From Colimorpha_A sp900556615 (GTDB lineage: Bacteria; Bacillota; Clostridia; Oscillospirales; CAG-272), in assembly GCA_963598415.1 (NCBI GenBank), contig CAVBUH010000047.1:124001-188000 (forward strand): a stretch of DNA of 64,000 nt, read 5' to 3'. Each line of letters starts with the position of its first letter. Position 1 is the first letter of the stretch. A program made the translations under genes and the position numbers. The notes below the pieces were generated by a model, which did not search any database, had not been told where the DNA came from, and was given only the letters and a program-made list of their open reading frames with translations. This document shows positions 7,742 through 17,097 of the stretch, piece by piece.

Positions 7742-7916
7742 CATTTTTTTCAAATCCGGCAAAATTTTTTTCTCAAAGTAAAGATAACCGTGTAATTCAA
7801 AGCTATATCACTTTGAGAAAAATTTTAATGCAAATTTCATATCACACCTTTAATATGCATACAACCGATATGCGGTGTTCAGTTTCATATATAATAATAC
7901 CGACAGAAATACGAGT

Positions 7917-8981
7917 TTATATTTCCCTTTCACATATCCATTGAAGAAAGCTTCGAAAAGCCGTTGGAATAGCATAAGACGAAATTATCTCCTCCGGAGC
8001 CACCCAAGTATAGCGCTCTGTTTGGTTAAGACATTCTACACAATAACCTGACATATGCCACTCTACATGAGTAAAAATATGTCGTGCTTCTCCACAAGAA
8101 TACAATGAAACCAGACCAACTCCCTCTTTCCGTAGAAATCTTTCTCTTTCCATAAGATCAAGTTTTCCATCTATACAGCAAAACTCCCACATTCCCGCGA
8201 GAAGTCCTTTTTCCGGGCGCTTTCGGATGGCATATTTACCTTCACAGCAAAAAATAAAAACCGTTTTCTCTTCTATTCTGCGAGATTTTTTCGGAGACCG
8301 AATCGGATACTGAGCCACTGTACCGTCAATGTACGCACGGCAATGCTTATGAAGCGGACAATCTGCACACCGAGGCAGCCCGTTAGGAATACAAATTGTC
8401 TCTCCAAGCTCCATTAAGCCTTCGGTAAGAAGCGCTGCCTGCACGCCTTTAGGATATATCTTCTTTAAATCCTCCGTAATTGCTTTTCGAGTTGCGGGAA
8501 GCATCACATCCTTTTCGCAGGCAATCAAACGGGCGATCACACGCATAACATTTCCATCTACCGCGGGCTCCGGCTTGTGATAAGCAATCGAAGCGATAGC
8601 TCCCGCCGTATATTCCCCGATACCCGGGAGCTTACGAAGGTTCTCCGCATCATCGGGAATTTCGCCGCGATACTCATTCATCACACACTGTGCCGCTTTT
8701 TTTAAGTTTCTCGCCCTGCTGTAATAACCAAGTCCCTGCCACAGCTTCATAAGCCGTTCATCACTTGCTTCAGCCAGCGAAGCCACCGTCGGAAATTCCG
8801 AAAGGAAACGTTCATAATAAGGGATTACAGCTTCAATCCGCGTTTGCTGAAGCATAATCTCAGAAATCCAAACATGATACGGTGTCGGATCATTTCTCCA
8901 CGGAAGCATCTTCTTATTATTTTCATACCATTGACAGATAAGGGGTATAACTGATTTCAAAAGCTCATTTTTATTTTTCAT
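7917..8981 (-). CDS. mutY: A/G-specific adenine glycosylase MutY
   Basis: A 354-residue base-excision repair glycosylase that removes adenine opposite 8-oxoguanine. Catalytic Glu41 is in WISEIMLQQTRIE. The helix-hairpin-helix is LPGIGEYTAGAIASIA (118-132) followed by catalytic Asp142 in PAVDGNVMRV. The [4Fe-4S] ligands are Cys197, Cys205, Cys208 and Cys214; the first gap is seven residues where six is usual. A NUDIX-like C-terminal domain (about 230-354) recognises 8-oxoG. The ribosome binding site is AGGAGG before ATG 8981. A truncated R1 repeat begins about 15 bases upstream of the start. Confidence 0.95.
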   Translation of the reverse strand: MKNKNELLKSVIPLICQWYENNKKMLPWRNDPTPYHVWISEIMLQQTRIEAVIPYYERFLSEFPTVASLAEASDERLMKLWQGLGYYSRARNLKKAAQCVMNEYRGEIPDDAENLRKLPGIGEYTAGAIASIAYHKPEPAVDGNVMRVIARLIACEKDVMLPATRKAITEDLKKIYPKGVQAALLTEGLMELGETICIPNGLPRCADCPLHKHCRAYIDGTVAQYPIRSPKKSRRIEEKTVFIFCCEGKYAIRKRPEKGLLAGMWEFCCIDGKLDLMERERFLRKEGVGLVSLYSCGEARHIFTHVEWHMSGYCVECLNQTERYTWVAPEEIISSYAIPTAFRSFLQWICEREI

Positions 8982-8995
8982 TTTTCAACCTCCTC

Positions 8996-9082
8996 ATCAA
9001 CGAAATTTGTGAAGTAGACGGGACATGGACAAGCAAATACGCCATCAAGGCGTAAGCCGTGAACACAGCGGCATTGCCCTAA
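8996..9082 (+). repeat. R1 repeat, right half only (copy 2)
   Basis: It matches the R1 consensus from CGAAATTTGTGAAGTA through GCGTAAGCCGTGAACA to GCGGCATTGCCCTAA. The left half is missing, possibly lost when the mutY upstream region was rearranged. Confidence 0.75.
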
Positions 9083-9156
9083 ATATTCAAATCTATTTTC
9101 ATTTTCTTCTATTCACATTACAGCTATGTTAAAGCTAAAAGAAAATATCAAGGGGC

Positions 9157-9186
9157 TGCCTCCACTAAAGAAACAACCCCGGCAAT
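9157..9186 (-). terminator. Possible terminator of the tRNA-Val/tRNA-Gly operon
   Basis: On the minus strand GGGGTTG...CAGCCCC pairs just after tRNA-Gly and is followed by TTGATATTTTC. The T run is broken, so confidence is moderate. Confidence 0.5.
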
Positions 9187-9187
9187 A

Positions 9188-9261
9188 TGGAGCAAATGAC
9201 GGGAATCGAACCCGCATATCCAGCTTGGGAAGCTGGTGTTCTGCCACTGAACTACATTTGC
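9188..9261 (-). tRNA. tRNA-Gly (CCC)
   Basis: Minus strand: acceptor GCAAATG/CATTTGC, anticodon arm CCAGC-TTCCCAA-GCTGG (anticodon CCC), T-arm CGGGTTCGATTCCCG, encoded CCA. Confidence 0.95.
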
Positions 9262-9264
9262 AGT

Positions 9265-9341
9265 TGGTGGAAACGAGGGGGCTCGAACCCTTGACCTCTC
9301 GGATGTGAACCGAACGCTCTAACCAACTGAGCTACGCTTCC
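9265..9341 (-). tRNA. tRNA-Val (CAC)
   Basis: Minus strand: acceptor GGAAGCG with CGTTTCC, anticodon loop TTCACAT (anticodon CAC), T-arm AGGGTTCGAGCCCCCT, encoded CCA. It is transcribed first in the two-tRNA operon. Confidence 0.93.
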
Positions 9342-9351
9342 ATGATATATT

Positions 9352-9380
9352 ATTTTAGCTCTTTCACAGGAATAAGTCAA
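9352..9380 (-). promoter_or_regulatory. Promoter of tRNA-Val/tRNA-Gly
   Basis: On the minus strand TTGACT (9375-9380) and TAAAAT (9352-9357) are separated by 17 bases, about 11 bases upstream of the tRNA-Val 5' end. Confidence 0.8.
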
Positions 9381-9892
9381 TAGATAATCCCAAAATTAAC
9401 TTTTTGTTCAAAATATTCCGCTTTTCTTATACCATAGAGCACTGTAAGAATGGATATACAAATGGATTTCTCGCTTAAATAACGGTTCAGCGGATTTTGA
9501 TTTTATTAAAACTTATAAAACGTTTTTCACTTTCTTTTCGGAAAAGTTACGTTATTTCTTTCGTTGATGCTGACAGGAAAATAAATAAGAATTTATTTAC
9601 ATAAAAATGCCTTCCCGTTTTCTGCCAAGAAATGCGGAAATTCGTTCCCTTCATAAGAGTAATTCAAAATCTCCTAACCATCGGTACAAATTCCCGCATT
9701 TGCTTATCCCGCTTTTATGACACATCTTTAGGAAAAAGCGAACAACAGCAGCTGTCAAAAGCATAGGAAAAGCCAAAATAAATTTCCATTCTGCAAAAAA
9801 TCATTTAGGCTTTTCCATAATGACTTACATTCATATTTCTCAGAGATCGTCAAAATAAGCTACTATGATGCAGATCAATCTTCTTTATTACA
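9381..9892. other. Intergenic, no gene seen; weak terminator for the LacI gene
   Basis: AT-rich DNA without a credible ORF. An inverted repeat (GGAAAAGCC/GGCTTTTCC, about 9768-9818) with a T-rich tail on the minus strand could end the lacI-type transcript. Nothing else is evident. Confidence 0.4.
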
Positions 9893-10894
9893 TTACAGTA
9901 ATATTCTCTTAACAGAATTTCTAACGACAAGATGCGGCTTGATCATCTTGATTATAGGTTTATGTTCATCTGCGCTCTCTTTGCTGTTTATCATATTCAA
10001 AAGAAAATCGGATATCATTTCTCCAATCTCGTCCATAGGATGTGCAACCGAATCAATATGCATAAAATCAAGCCATTCATTATCATCATAGGAAATAAAG
10101 CTTATGTCGTCGGGTATCCTTAAATTCAGACATTGACACGCTTTAAGAGCGGAAAGAGTAAACATACTGCTTGACGATATAATCGCAGTAGACCGAAGAT
10201 CACTTGCCGAATATGCTATGGAACTCGTAGAATCAACGTCGGCGTTGAGATAGAGGATACTGCCGGAATTGAGTTCCATGCCGGCTTCCGCGAACGCTCT
10301 CTGATAGCCCTTTACTTTTAAAGAAGCACCTCGGTTAACCTCACTTTCAATAATAAGAATCTGCCGGTGCCCCATATTGATAAGATATCTTGTCGCCATA
10401 TACGCACCCAGCTCATCATCGATAAAAAACGCATCAAGATAATCATACAGATTTCTTGTAAACTGCAGCACCTTAATATCAAACTGTGCGGTCGCCTTTA
10501 CCAAATCCTCATTGGAACGTGAAACGGGCATATAAATAATTCCGTCCACCCTTGAAGAAATAAAGGATTCAAGATACTTACGTTCTTTATCCGGCTTTTC
10601 ATCACTAAACGTAAGCATAAGACGATAACCGTTCTCATTCATATGGCTCTCTATAGACTGAGTGATTGTTGTGTAAAATTTATTATTATAATTTGAAAGC
10701 AAAAGTCCGATAATTTTGCTTTGCTTCTTTTTAAGACACTTGGCAGAATAATTCGGAAAATATCCGAGTTTGTTGGCTGCTTCCAAAACTTTTTTCCTTG
10801 TTTCCGGATGAATATAGCAATCATCTCTGAAAGCACGGGAGACTGTGGTCTGAGAAACCTTTGCAAGCTTTGCAACATCATGGCTTGTGATCAT
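9893..10894 (-). CDS. LacI-family transcriptional regulator
   Basis: A 333-residue sugar-responsive repressor. The N-terminal helix-turn-helix (HDVAKLAKVSQTTVSRAF, residues 4-21) and hinge are typical, and a periplasmic-binding-protein-like sensor domain fills residues 60-333 (IIGLLLSNYNNKFYTTITQS, DGIIYMPVS, DISFISYDDNEWLDFM). The effector is unknown. The glycosidase locus at 14-23 kb is the nearest plausible target, but rpsB-tsf intervenes. A perfect 20-bp palindrome upstream (11012-11031) is a candidate autoregulatory operator. Confidence 0.9.
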   Translation of the reverse strand: MITSHDVAKLAKVSQTTVSRAFRDDCYIHPETRKKVLEAANKLGYFPNYSAKCLKKKQSKIIGLLLSNYNNKFYTTITQSIESHMNENGYRLMLTFSDEKPDKERKYLESFISSRVDGIIYMPVSRSNEDLVKATAQFDIKVLQFTRNLYDYLDAFFIDDELGAYMATRYLINMGHRQILIIESEVNRGASLKVKGYQRAFAEAGMELNSGSILYLNADVDSTSSIAYSASDLRSTAIISSSSMFTLSALKACQCLNLRIPDDISFISYDDNEWLDFMHIDSVAHPMDEIGEMISDFLLNMINSKESADEHKPIIKMIKPHLVVRNSVKRILL

Positions 10895-10962
10895 TATAAA
10901 GTAAATCCTTATCTATTTTTTATTTTCACTTAAGCATAAAAATACTTTATGTATTATATTCA

Positions 10963-10991
10963 ATTATATCATGAAGATCTTTGTTTTTCAA
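10963..10991 (-). promoter_or_regulatory. Promoter of the LacI-type gene
   Basis: On the minus strand TTGAAA (10986-10991) and TATAAT (10963-10968) have a 17-base spacer, about 69 bases upstream of the start codon. Confidence 0.75.
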
Positions 10992-11011
10992 GCCTTATTA
11001 ACACATTTATC

Positions 11012-11031
11012 GTATTGATTGCAATCAATAC
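11012..11031. promoter_or_regulatory. Perfect 20-bp palindrome, candidate LacI operator
   Basis: GTATTGATTGCAATCAATAC is fully self-complementary and lies 20 bases upstream of the -35 element of the LacI-type gene. Symmetry and length suit a LacI-family dimer; the link to this regulator is inference. Confidence 0.6.
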
Positions 11032-11140
11032 AATATAAATGCCATTAACCGCTTCGAAATAATATGCGGACGGAGACATATCTGATTTGCGGAACAGTAC
11101 GGTAAATGGAAAAAATTTTGACCGCAATAACTTTTTAATA

Positions 11141-11222
11141 AAGGCACCGCTGATAATTCAATGTTCACAAATGGCAAGGAGATTTTTTCGTCAGTCAAAA
11201 CAAAAATTCCGCTTCATACAAC
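11141..11222 (+). repeat. R2 repeat, partial copy
   Basis: It shares ATGTTCACAAATGGCAAGGA and TTTTTCGTCAGTCAAAACAA with other R2 copies (17258, 28358, 51721). The right half is absent. Confidence 0.7.
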
Positions 11223-11224
11223 AA

Positions 11225-11255
11225 AACTGACATCGTTTGAAAAGCGATGTCAGTT
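11225..11255 (-). terminator. Terminator of the rpsB-tsf operon
   Basis: An 11-bp perfect stem (AACTGACATCG/CGATGTCAGTT) with a nine-base loop; on the minus strand it is followed by TTGTTG after the TTTT of the stem end. It lies about 100 bases past the tsf stop. Confidence 0.65.
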
Positions 11256-11356
11256 CATGGCTTCTATTGTTATTTTTTTACCCGAGATGCATATTTTACG
11301 CCGTCATTTTCTTATTAAAAGCGCTTTAACACATCTGCATCACCTTTCCCGTTAGA

Positions 11357-12280
11357 TTACTTAACGAGATTGGCGATTTCCTCGGCAAAATTATCCTCTC
11401 TCTTTTGAATGCCCTCACCCTTCTCATAACGGAAGAAATCAACAAGAGTGATTTTGGCTCCAAGCTCTTTGGCAACAGAATCAACGTATTTAGCGACGCT
11501 CATACTGTCGTCCTTAACATATGCCTGATCGGCAAGACAAACCTGCTCATAGAATTTACCGAGCTTTCCGGTCGCCATCTTTTCGATGATGGCATCCGGC
11601 TTGGAAGCATTCTTGGGATCATTCTTGATCTGAGTAGCGATAATTCCCTTTTCTTCTTCAAGTCGGGAAGCAGGAACCGCATCGCGATTAACGAACTCGC
11701 AGTTCATTGCTGCTACCTGAAGCGCTACATTCTTTGACATTTCAGTAAATTCGGGAGTTGCGGCAGTGGCATCGTCAGTATCAAACTTGACAATAACGCC
11801 TGTCGTTCCATGACCGTGAATATAAGAATTAAGCTGTCCCTCGACGACAAGGAAACGGCGGATAGAAATATTTTCCTTGATTGTTGCAATCTTTTCTACG
11901 AGAGTATCGGCAACAGTTGTATCTGTTCCGTCGAACTTCATAGCCTTAAGAGCTTCCACATCTGCCGGTCTGTTGGCAATGATTGTTCTGAGAAGACCTT
12001 TTACAAATTCAATGAAGGAATCGTTCTTTGCCACAAAGTCAGTCTCTGCGTTAACCTCGATCATAGCGGCTGTCTTACCGTCGCGAAGTATATCTACAAC
12101 ACCCTCAGCCGCAATACGGTCCGCCTTTTTCGCAGCGGTAGCAAGTCCCTTTTCGCGGAGAAGCTTTATTGCTTCATCAAAATTTCCGTCTGCCTCTGTG
12201 AGTGCTTTTTTACATTCCATCATTCCGCAGCCTGTTTTTGCGCGGAGTTCTGCAACTGCTTTTGCTGTAATTACTGCCAT
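11357..12280 (-). CDS. tsf: Translation elongation factor Ts
   Basis: EF-Ts (307 residues) recycles EF-Tu by nucleotide exchange. The N-terminal UBA-like domain (ITAKAVAELRAKTGCGMMEC, then KKAL) and the signature NAETDFVAKND (about 79-89) that contacts EF-Tu are clear. ATG 12280 is chosen because of AAAGGA nine bases upstream and the conserved N-terminus; the open frame extends further upstream without a ribosome binding site. It follows rpsB by 95 bases as the second gene of the operon. pyrH and frr, frequent neighbours, do not follow. Confidence 0.97.
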   Translation of the reverse strand: MAVITAKAVAELRAKTGCGMMECKKALTEADGNFDEAIKLLREKGLATAAKKADRIAAEGVVDILRDGKTAAMIEVNAETDFVAKNDSFIEFVKGLLRTIIANRPADVEALKAMKFDGTDTTVADTLVEKIATIKENISIRRFLVVEGQLNSYIHGHGTTGVIVKFDTDDATAATPEFTEMSKNVALQVAAMNCEFVNRDAVPASRLEEEKGIIATQIKNDPKNASKPDAIIEKMATGKLGKFYEQVCLADQAYVKDDSMSVAKYVDSVAKELGAKITLVDFFRYEKGEGIQKREDNFAEEIANLVK

Positions 12281-12375
12281 TTTATTATTCCTTTCTATGT
12301 CTGTGATATAGTGTATCTTACCCGAGAAATCCGGAATCAAAACGACTCCGGATTTGTTTTCGGATATTCAAGCAA

Positions 12376-13152
12376 TCAGGCTTCTTCGTCAACCTTCTCT
12401 GTTTCTGCGTCGTTTTTTTCTTCCGTTTCGGGAGCTTCCTCGGCTTCAGCCGTTTCTGCTTCAAACTGTTCGCCCTGCTTTCCTTCGATAACCGCATCGG
12501 CAATAACGGAGGAGATAAGCTTGATAGCGCGAATAGCGTCATCGTTTCCGGGGATAATATAATCCGCGTCGTCGGGATCACAGTTTGTATCTACGATAGC
12601 AACAACCGGTATACCGAGCTTCTTCGCTTCGGCGACAGCGTTCTTTTCCTTTTTGGGATCAACAATAAACACGGCAGACGGAAGCTTTTCCATATGTTTG
12701 ATACCGCCGTAGCTCTTTTCAAGATCGTTTATTTCCTTAAGGAGCGAAGCAACCTCTTTCTTGGGAAGAAGATCAAAGGTTCCATCCTCCTGCATCTTAT
12801 TGAGAGCATTAAGACGGGCAATGCTCTTCTTAATGGTCTTAAAGTTGGTAAGCATACCGCCCGGCCAACGTACGTTTACATAGTACATTCCGCAGCGGAG
12901 AGCTTCTTCTTTAATAGCATCGGCAGCCTGCTTCTTGGTTCCGACGAAAAGAATATTTCCATCCTCGGCAGCCATGTCGCGGACGAACATATAAGCCTCG
13001 TCAAATTTCTTTACGGTTTTCTGAAGGTCGATAATATAGATGCCGTTTCTCTCTGTGAAGATATACTCCGCCATCTTAGGACACCATCTTCTGGTGTGAT
13101 GTCCGAAATGGACACCTGCTTCAAGCAGTTGTTTAATGGTTACTACTGACAT
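12376..13152 (-). CDS. rpsB: 30S ribosomal protein S2
   Basis: A 258-residue S2 protein of the small subunit head. Conserved blocks include QLLEAGVHFGHHTRRWCPKM at the N-terminus, YIDLQKT-type text (GIYIIDLQKTVKKFDEAY), RWPGGMLTNFKTI and PVVAIVDTNCDPDDADYIIPGNDDA. The C-terminus has an acidic tail of about 35 residues. The ribosome binding site is AAAGGA before ATG 13152. A structured leader and promoter lie upstream (13168-13268). Confidence 0.97.
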   Translation of the reverse strand: MSVVTIKQLLEAGVHFGHHTRRWCPKMAEYIFTERNGIYIIDLQKTVKKFDEAYMFVRDMAAEDGNILFVGTKKQAADAIKEEALRCGMYYVNVRWPGGMLTNFKTIKKSIARLNALNKMQEDGTFDLLPKKEVASLLKEINDLEKSYGGIKHMEKLPSAVFIVDPKKEKNAVAEAKKLGIPVVAIVDTNCDPDDADYIIPGNDDAIRAIKLISSVIADAVIEGKQGEQFEAETAEAEEAPETEEKNDAETEKVDEEA

Positions 13153-13167
13153 TTTGTGTTATCCTTT

Positions 13168-13207
13168 CTTCGGTTGTTCCACCACGGCGCCCGTTCTGTA
13201 ACCGAAG
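13168..13207 (-). promoter_or_regulatory. rpsB leader hairpin abutting the ribosome binding site
   Basis: On the minus strand CTTCGGTT (13200-13207) and AACCGAAG (13168-13175) form a perfect 8-bp stem around a 24-base loop. The stem ends directly at the AAAGGA ribosome binding site. This resembles autogenous r-protein leaders, although I cannot match it to a described S2 leader. Confidence 0.5.
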
Positions 13208-13239
13208 CCGCACCGTGTGTGTATTTTATACCACCGGAT

Positions 13240-13268
13240 AGTTTATCATATTATTTATCGCATTGCAA
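13240..13268 (-). promoter_or_regulatory. Promoter of rpsB-tsf
   Basis: On the minus strand TTGCAA (13263-13268) and TAAACT (13240-13245) with a 17-base spacer, giving a leader of about 80 bases. Confidence 0.55.
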
Positions 13269-13390
13269 GTGTTTTCTCGATATTTACAAAATATTTACAA
13301 TTCACCCCGTATTCATCTCTTTCTGCGAAAACGCCCCGAATTGTTTTTCCTTCCTTTTCGTATTCATTTTCCTCAATTTTTTCGTAGCAG

Positions 13391-13570
13391 TTAAGACAAC
13401 ACCGCCGGGTGCACGGCTAATGCCTTTACTGCGCATTAGCTTGCATCTTTTCCGTCATACTTCACAAATTTCGTAAGCAGAGGAGTCACTCTTGCCTCCT
13501 CAATTTGTATTGTCTGATGAAAAATCCGGCGGCGCTGCTGTACAACAATCATTGCGCGGTATTGCTCTTA
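13391..13570 (-). repeat. R1 repeat, copy 3 (inverted orientation)
   Basis: Full-length copy from TTAAGACAACACCGCCGGGT to CATTGCGCGGTATTGCTCTT, with the core CAAATTTCGTAAGCAGAGGA and GTATTGTCTGATGAAAAATC. It lies upstream of the rpsB promoter, between divergent regions. Confidence 0.85.
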
Positions 13571-13929
13571 GTAAAAAAGACACGCTGAACGAACAGGACA
13601 GGAAAAGTCATTACGGAAGAAGTTCCGCACCCCCCTCGGAATAAAGCGAAAGAAAACTATGGATGGTCAAGCATTGATTCCTTTGCGTTTACTGCGGCAA
13701 GATTACTGAACTTTACCGTAAATAAAAAGTTCAATTAAATACAGACGAATTCCTCTCGGAGAAAAAAGACGAAAAATTTATCTCTTTTCATTTTTCTTTT
13801 ACAGCTTTTTGTCGTTCGCTAAAATATTATTTGACTTGTGGTTCAGAAGACCTGCTGATTTTATTCAGGATATTGTCTTACAGCATTTCTCACCAGCTTT
13901 TGCTGTTGAGAATTCGACCATAGGAAGTA
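13571..13929. other. Intergenic, no gene seen
   Basis: About 360 AT-rich bases between R1 copy 3 and the 3' end of the GH2 gene. No convincing ORF, terminator or repeat. Confidence 0.4.
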
Positions 13930-16899
13930 CTATTGATAATATACCAGCAAATTACAGAAAACGGTATCTGCAACAGGAGTGCCTAAATATTCCGTTAAGT
14001 TCAAGCAATTTATTGTTATACAGCCCTTTCCCCTTGTATATGTTCCGAGCTGATACCCTCCGCGAAATTCAAAGGCTAAGCCCACATCATTTCCACCGAG
14101 AGATATAGCACCTATTGACACATCATCAGGTGCGGTTGCCTTGTAAATATAATCCGGAGAATAAATACATTCATAATACAGCGTGTCCATGAGACATCCA
14201 TTATCAAGTCCTGATGTGACGCTGTTCTTATACACGATACTTTCTCCATGATACAACCAATTATTATAGCGCATAATTGAACCGGAAATTCCCAATTGTG
14301 TTCTAATGGTTCCTTTTTCATTTATATATGAACTTTTTGAAAGAAAAATAACATGACAGCCGTTGTCCGCAAGCTCAACAAGCCTTGTTAGCTGTTCATC
14401 GTTCGGACGAATATCGCCAATTAATACAACCGATGACGATATCTTATCTCCCGGTATATACTCCTTGACGGTTGAGCCGAAATCAGATAAATATTGTTTT
14501 ACATCATTATTTATACCGTATGTATAAATCGTTATACCTTTTATATCGGTCAAATTATCACGATCGAATACCTGAATTTCGTAATCGGTACACTCAGCGA
14601 TAGCTCCCGATACAAACTCGACATTAATTATATATTTTCCCGAATCGAAATCAATTTCAACCGATTCACTGCATATATCGGTAACAAAGGAATTATTAAC
14701 CGGTTTAAATGTATAATTTTTCTGCCAAGCCGTTCCCGTCTCTCCTCTGATACTGACTGTCACAGTGTATTCTTTCGTAGCGTCAAGCATCAGCGATAAA
14801 TCAGATACAACCAGATCAAACGATATTGTATCTCCTATGTAATAGGTCAAAGAATCCGTCACAACGCAAAAGCGAAGATTTGCAAAGCCTTCCGACAAAG
14901 CCTCGCTGTAACCATCCTTATAATCCGCATATTCATTGACTATTCCCTCACCCAATCCGTTGTTGTCCATCAATCCTGTCATAAAATATCCGTTTATTTT
15001 ACCGATACTTCTTATATAGGTAAGCAAACGGAAGCGCTGCTTTGCGGACAATTCATTGCTTGCTCTGATTACTGCTTCGGGAGAAGAAAATATATAATCC
15101 AGTTTATAGTTTTCATAATATGCTTTAAAATCCGAGATTTGAGCAGGATAGACATTGTGTATCGGTTGCCCGTTCAACTCTCTGTCAGCGGTAATGGCAA
15201 AGATATCATACAAGCTCCCGGTGCCCGCCTCAGACAGCAGAACGCCTTTTTTATAGCTTTCAAGATCCTTATATGCCTGATATACTGAATATCCGTACGG
15301 CTGAAGAGGATAATAGTGGATATCTCCCATATCTCTGGAATAGGTATTTGAGATATGCTGAGAAATCAATTCATCGGAAGCATCAGCGCTCTCGTTGCCC
15401 ATATAGCCATCCCAAGTATAGCTTCCCGGATTTGACGCCGAACCTAAGCTCAGGTTGCCGTCAAAACGACCGCTTGATAAGAAAAACACCATATCTTTCG
15501 CATAGTCCCGAGCCCATGAGGGACCCGATTTTATGGTCTCATATATGTCTGAGGTTTTGTTGGCTCCGGAAAACACAACATCAGTTTCGTTTTGGAACCC
15601 GAACATGACCACACATGGATGAGAACGGAGCGTTTTCAGGGTGGCAATTACCGATTCCTTAAATAAACCGGCAACACGCCCTTCTTCATCGTCCACTTTA
15701 TGCCATGCCATAGGATGCTCACTGTATACAAGCATTCCCAGCTTGTCGCACATATCCAAGACCTCAGGCAGCGGAACACAATCAAGAGAACGAATCGTAT
15801 TAAAGCCGCAGGATTTTAAATAGGTAATCATTTTATAGTAATAATCAATGTTTTCGCCGTTGTCAAAGGACATTTCCACAACATTTCCCGAAAAAGTGGC
15901 TTTAATGTAGTAAGGCTTACCGTTGAGTTCAAAAAAACCGTCGTCATTCACCTTAAAGGTACGGAAAGCTACGCTCCTTGAAACAGTGTCGCTCCTACCG
16001 TTTGAATTTTCAATGGTAAAAACACCTCTGTACAAAAACGAATTTTCCGGGCTCCAATAACAGAAATCCTTAAGCTCAAGAGTTATTTTTTGTGATGTAA
16101 CACCCGGATCTGCCGTAATCGTTTTTATTACTCTATCAAGCGACATATCTTTTCCATCTTCAAAAAGAGAACCCGTAATCATTACATCGGCAGCTTCATC
16201 GCCACTGTTTCTGACGGTCAGTTCAACATCAACTGTTCCGTTTTCACAATCGGTATATATAACAGCATCCTCCGCATATACCTCAGGCTTGACATAAATA
16301 TATACAGGTTCCTGAACTCTGGGATTTGAAGAAAAGGATAAACCTATATTATTGTACTTCAATCCTTCTATATCATTTTCCGAACTCGGGTTGATGCAGC
16401 GTACCGCAATATGATTGTCCTCACCTTGCTTTATATAATCGGTAATGTCAAAAGTAAAAGCGCCTACACGTCCCGTATGCTCCCCAACATATTCTCCATT
16501 AAGCCAGTATTCGGTATAATACGGCATTCCGGAGAAGCGGATAAGCACACGCTCTCCTTTATTTATATCGAGATCAGCATTAAATTTTACCGAAAACCAT
16601 ATACATTTTTCATAATCAAACATTCCGGGAAAATTGATTTTATCCCATCCAAGCGCAGTATATTTTTGATACCAACCGTTCTGCATTCCGATATCGTCGG
16701 AATCGGCACGCATAAGCCACTCAGATAAACAAATTCCGTCGGTATAATTATCGTCGTATTTTTCCATTATCACGCCGTTATCACCGGAGGAACTGTCTCC
16801 GGGTAAATTATTTTTTTGACTGTTTCTACCGCATGAGACAAGAACTAAAGTTAAAATCGGCAAAACTGTCAAAATAATTGTAAGCAGAATTTTTTTCAT
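13930..16899 (-). CDS. Secreted GH2-type glycoside hydrolase lipoprotein
   Basis: A 989-residue lipoprotein (lipobox VSC, Cys23) with the GH2 layout. A jelly-roll sugar-binding domain covers about 75-200 (YWLNGEYVGEHTGRVGAF). An Ig-like domain follows (210-315), then a TIM barrel from 320. The acid/base Glu438 is in MFGFQNETD and the nucleophile Glu557 in LLSEAGTGS. About 300 extra C-terminal residues include a Rossmann-like stretch (VVLIGDIRPNDEQLTRLVEL) not usual in GH2. The substrate (beta-galactoside, -glucuronide or -mannoside) cannot be decided. It ends the minus-strand glycan locus; a decayed paralogue lies at 21185-22936. Confidence 0.88.
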   Translation of the reverse strand: MKKILLTIILTVLPILTLVLVSCGRNSQKNNLPGDSSSGDNGVIMEKYDDNYTDGICLSEWLMRADSDDIGMQNGWYQKYTALGWDKINFPGMFDYEKCIWFSVKFNADLDINKGERVLIRFSGMPYYTEYWLNGEYVGEHTGRVGAFTFDITDYIKQGEDNHIAVRCINPSSENDIEGLKYNNIGLSFSSNPRVQEPVYIYVKPEVYAEDAVIYTDCENGTVDVELTVRNSGDEAADVMITGSLFEDGKDMSLDRVIKTITADPGVTSQKITLELKDFCYWSPENSFLYRGVFTIENSNGRSDTVSRSVAFRTFKVNDDGFFELNGKPYYIKATFSGNVVEMSFDNGENIDYYYKMITYLKSCGFNTIRSLDCVPLPEVLDMCDKLGMLVYSEHPMAWHKVDDEEGRVAGLFKESVIATLKTLRSHPCVVMFGFQNETDVVFSGANKTSDIYETIKSGPSWARDYAKDMVFFLSSGRFDGNLSLGSASNPGSYTWDGYMGNESADASDELISQHISNTYSRDMGDIHYYPLQPYGYSVYQAYKDLESYKKGVLLSEAGTGSLYDIFAITADRELNGQPIHNVYPAQISDFKAYYENYKLDYIFSSPEAVIRASNELSAKQRFRLLTYIRSIGKINGYFMTGLMDNNGLGEGIVNEYADYKDGYSEALSEGFANLRFCVVTDSLTYYIGDTISFDLVVSDLSLMLDATKEYTVTVSIRGETGTAWQKNYTFKPVNNSFVTDICSESVEIDFDSGKYIINVEFVSGAIAECTDYEIQVFDRDNLTDIKGITIYTYGINNDVKQYLSDFGSTVKEYIPGDKISSSVVLIGDIRPNDEQLTRLVELADNGCHVIFLSKSSYINEKGTIRTQLGISGSIMRYNNWLYHGESIVYKNSVTSGLDNGCLMDTLYYECIYSPDYIYKATAPDDVSIGAISLGGNDVGLAFEFRGGYQLGTYTRGKGCITINCLNLTEYLGTPVADTVFCNLLVYYQ

Positions 16900-17097
16900 A
16901 ATAACCTATTGTATATTAAATCCTCGCAGAAGACCAATTATACAATCCTTTCTCAAAATAGAGTTTTCTGTAAAACAGAGGTGTTTTCCGCTTCGGAGAA
17001 CGCAACAATGCCTGTAGCGGTGCTCGCACCACCGAAAACCGGGCAGAAAGAGGATAAGCGGTGTAACCGACACTCTTTGCCGAAGGCGATACGCTGG
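16900..17097. other. Spacer with no recognisable feature
   Basis: Short overlapping ORFs on both strands cover this stretch, but none has a ribosome binding site or family resemblance. It precedes a degenerate R1/R2 pair. Confidence 0.3.
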
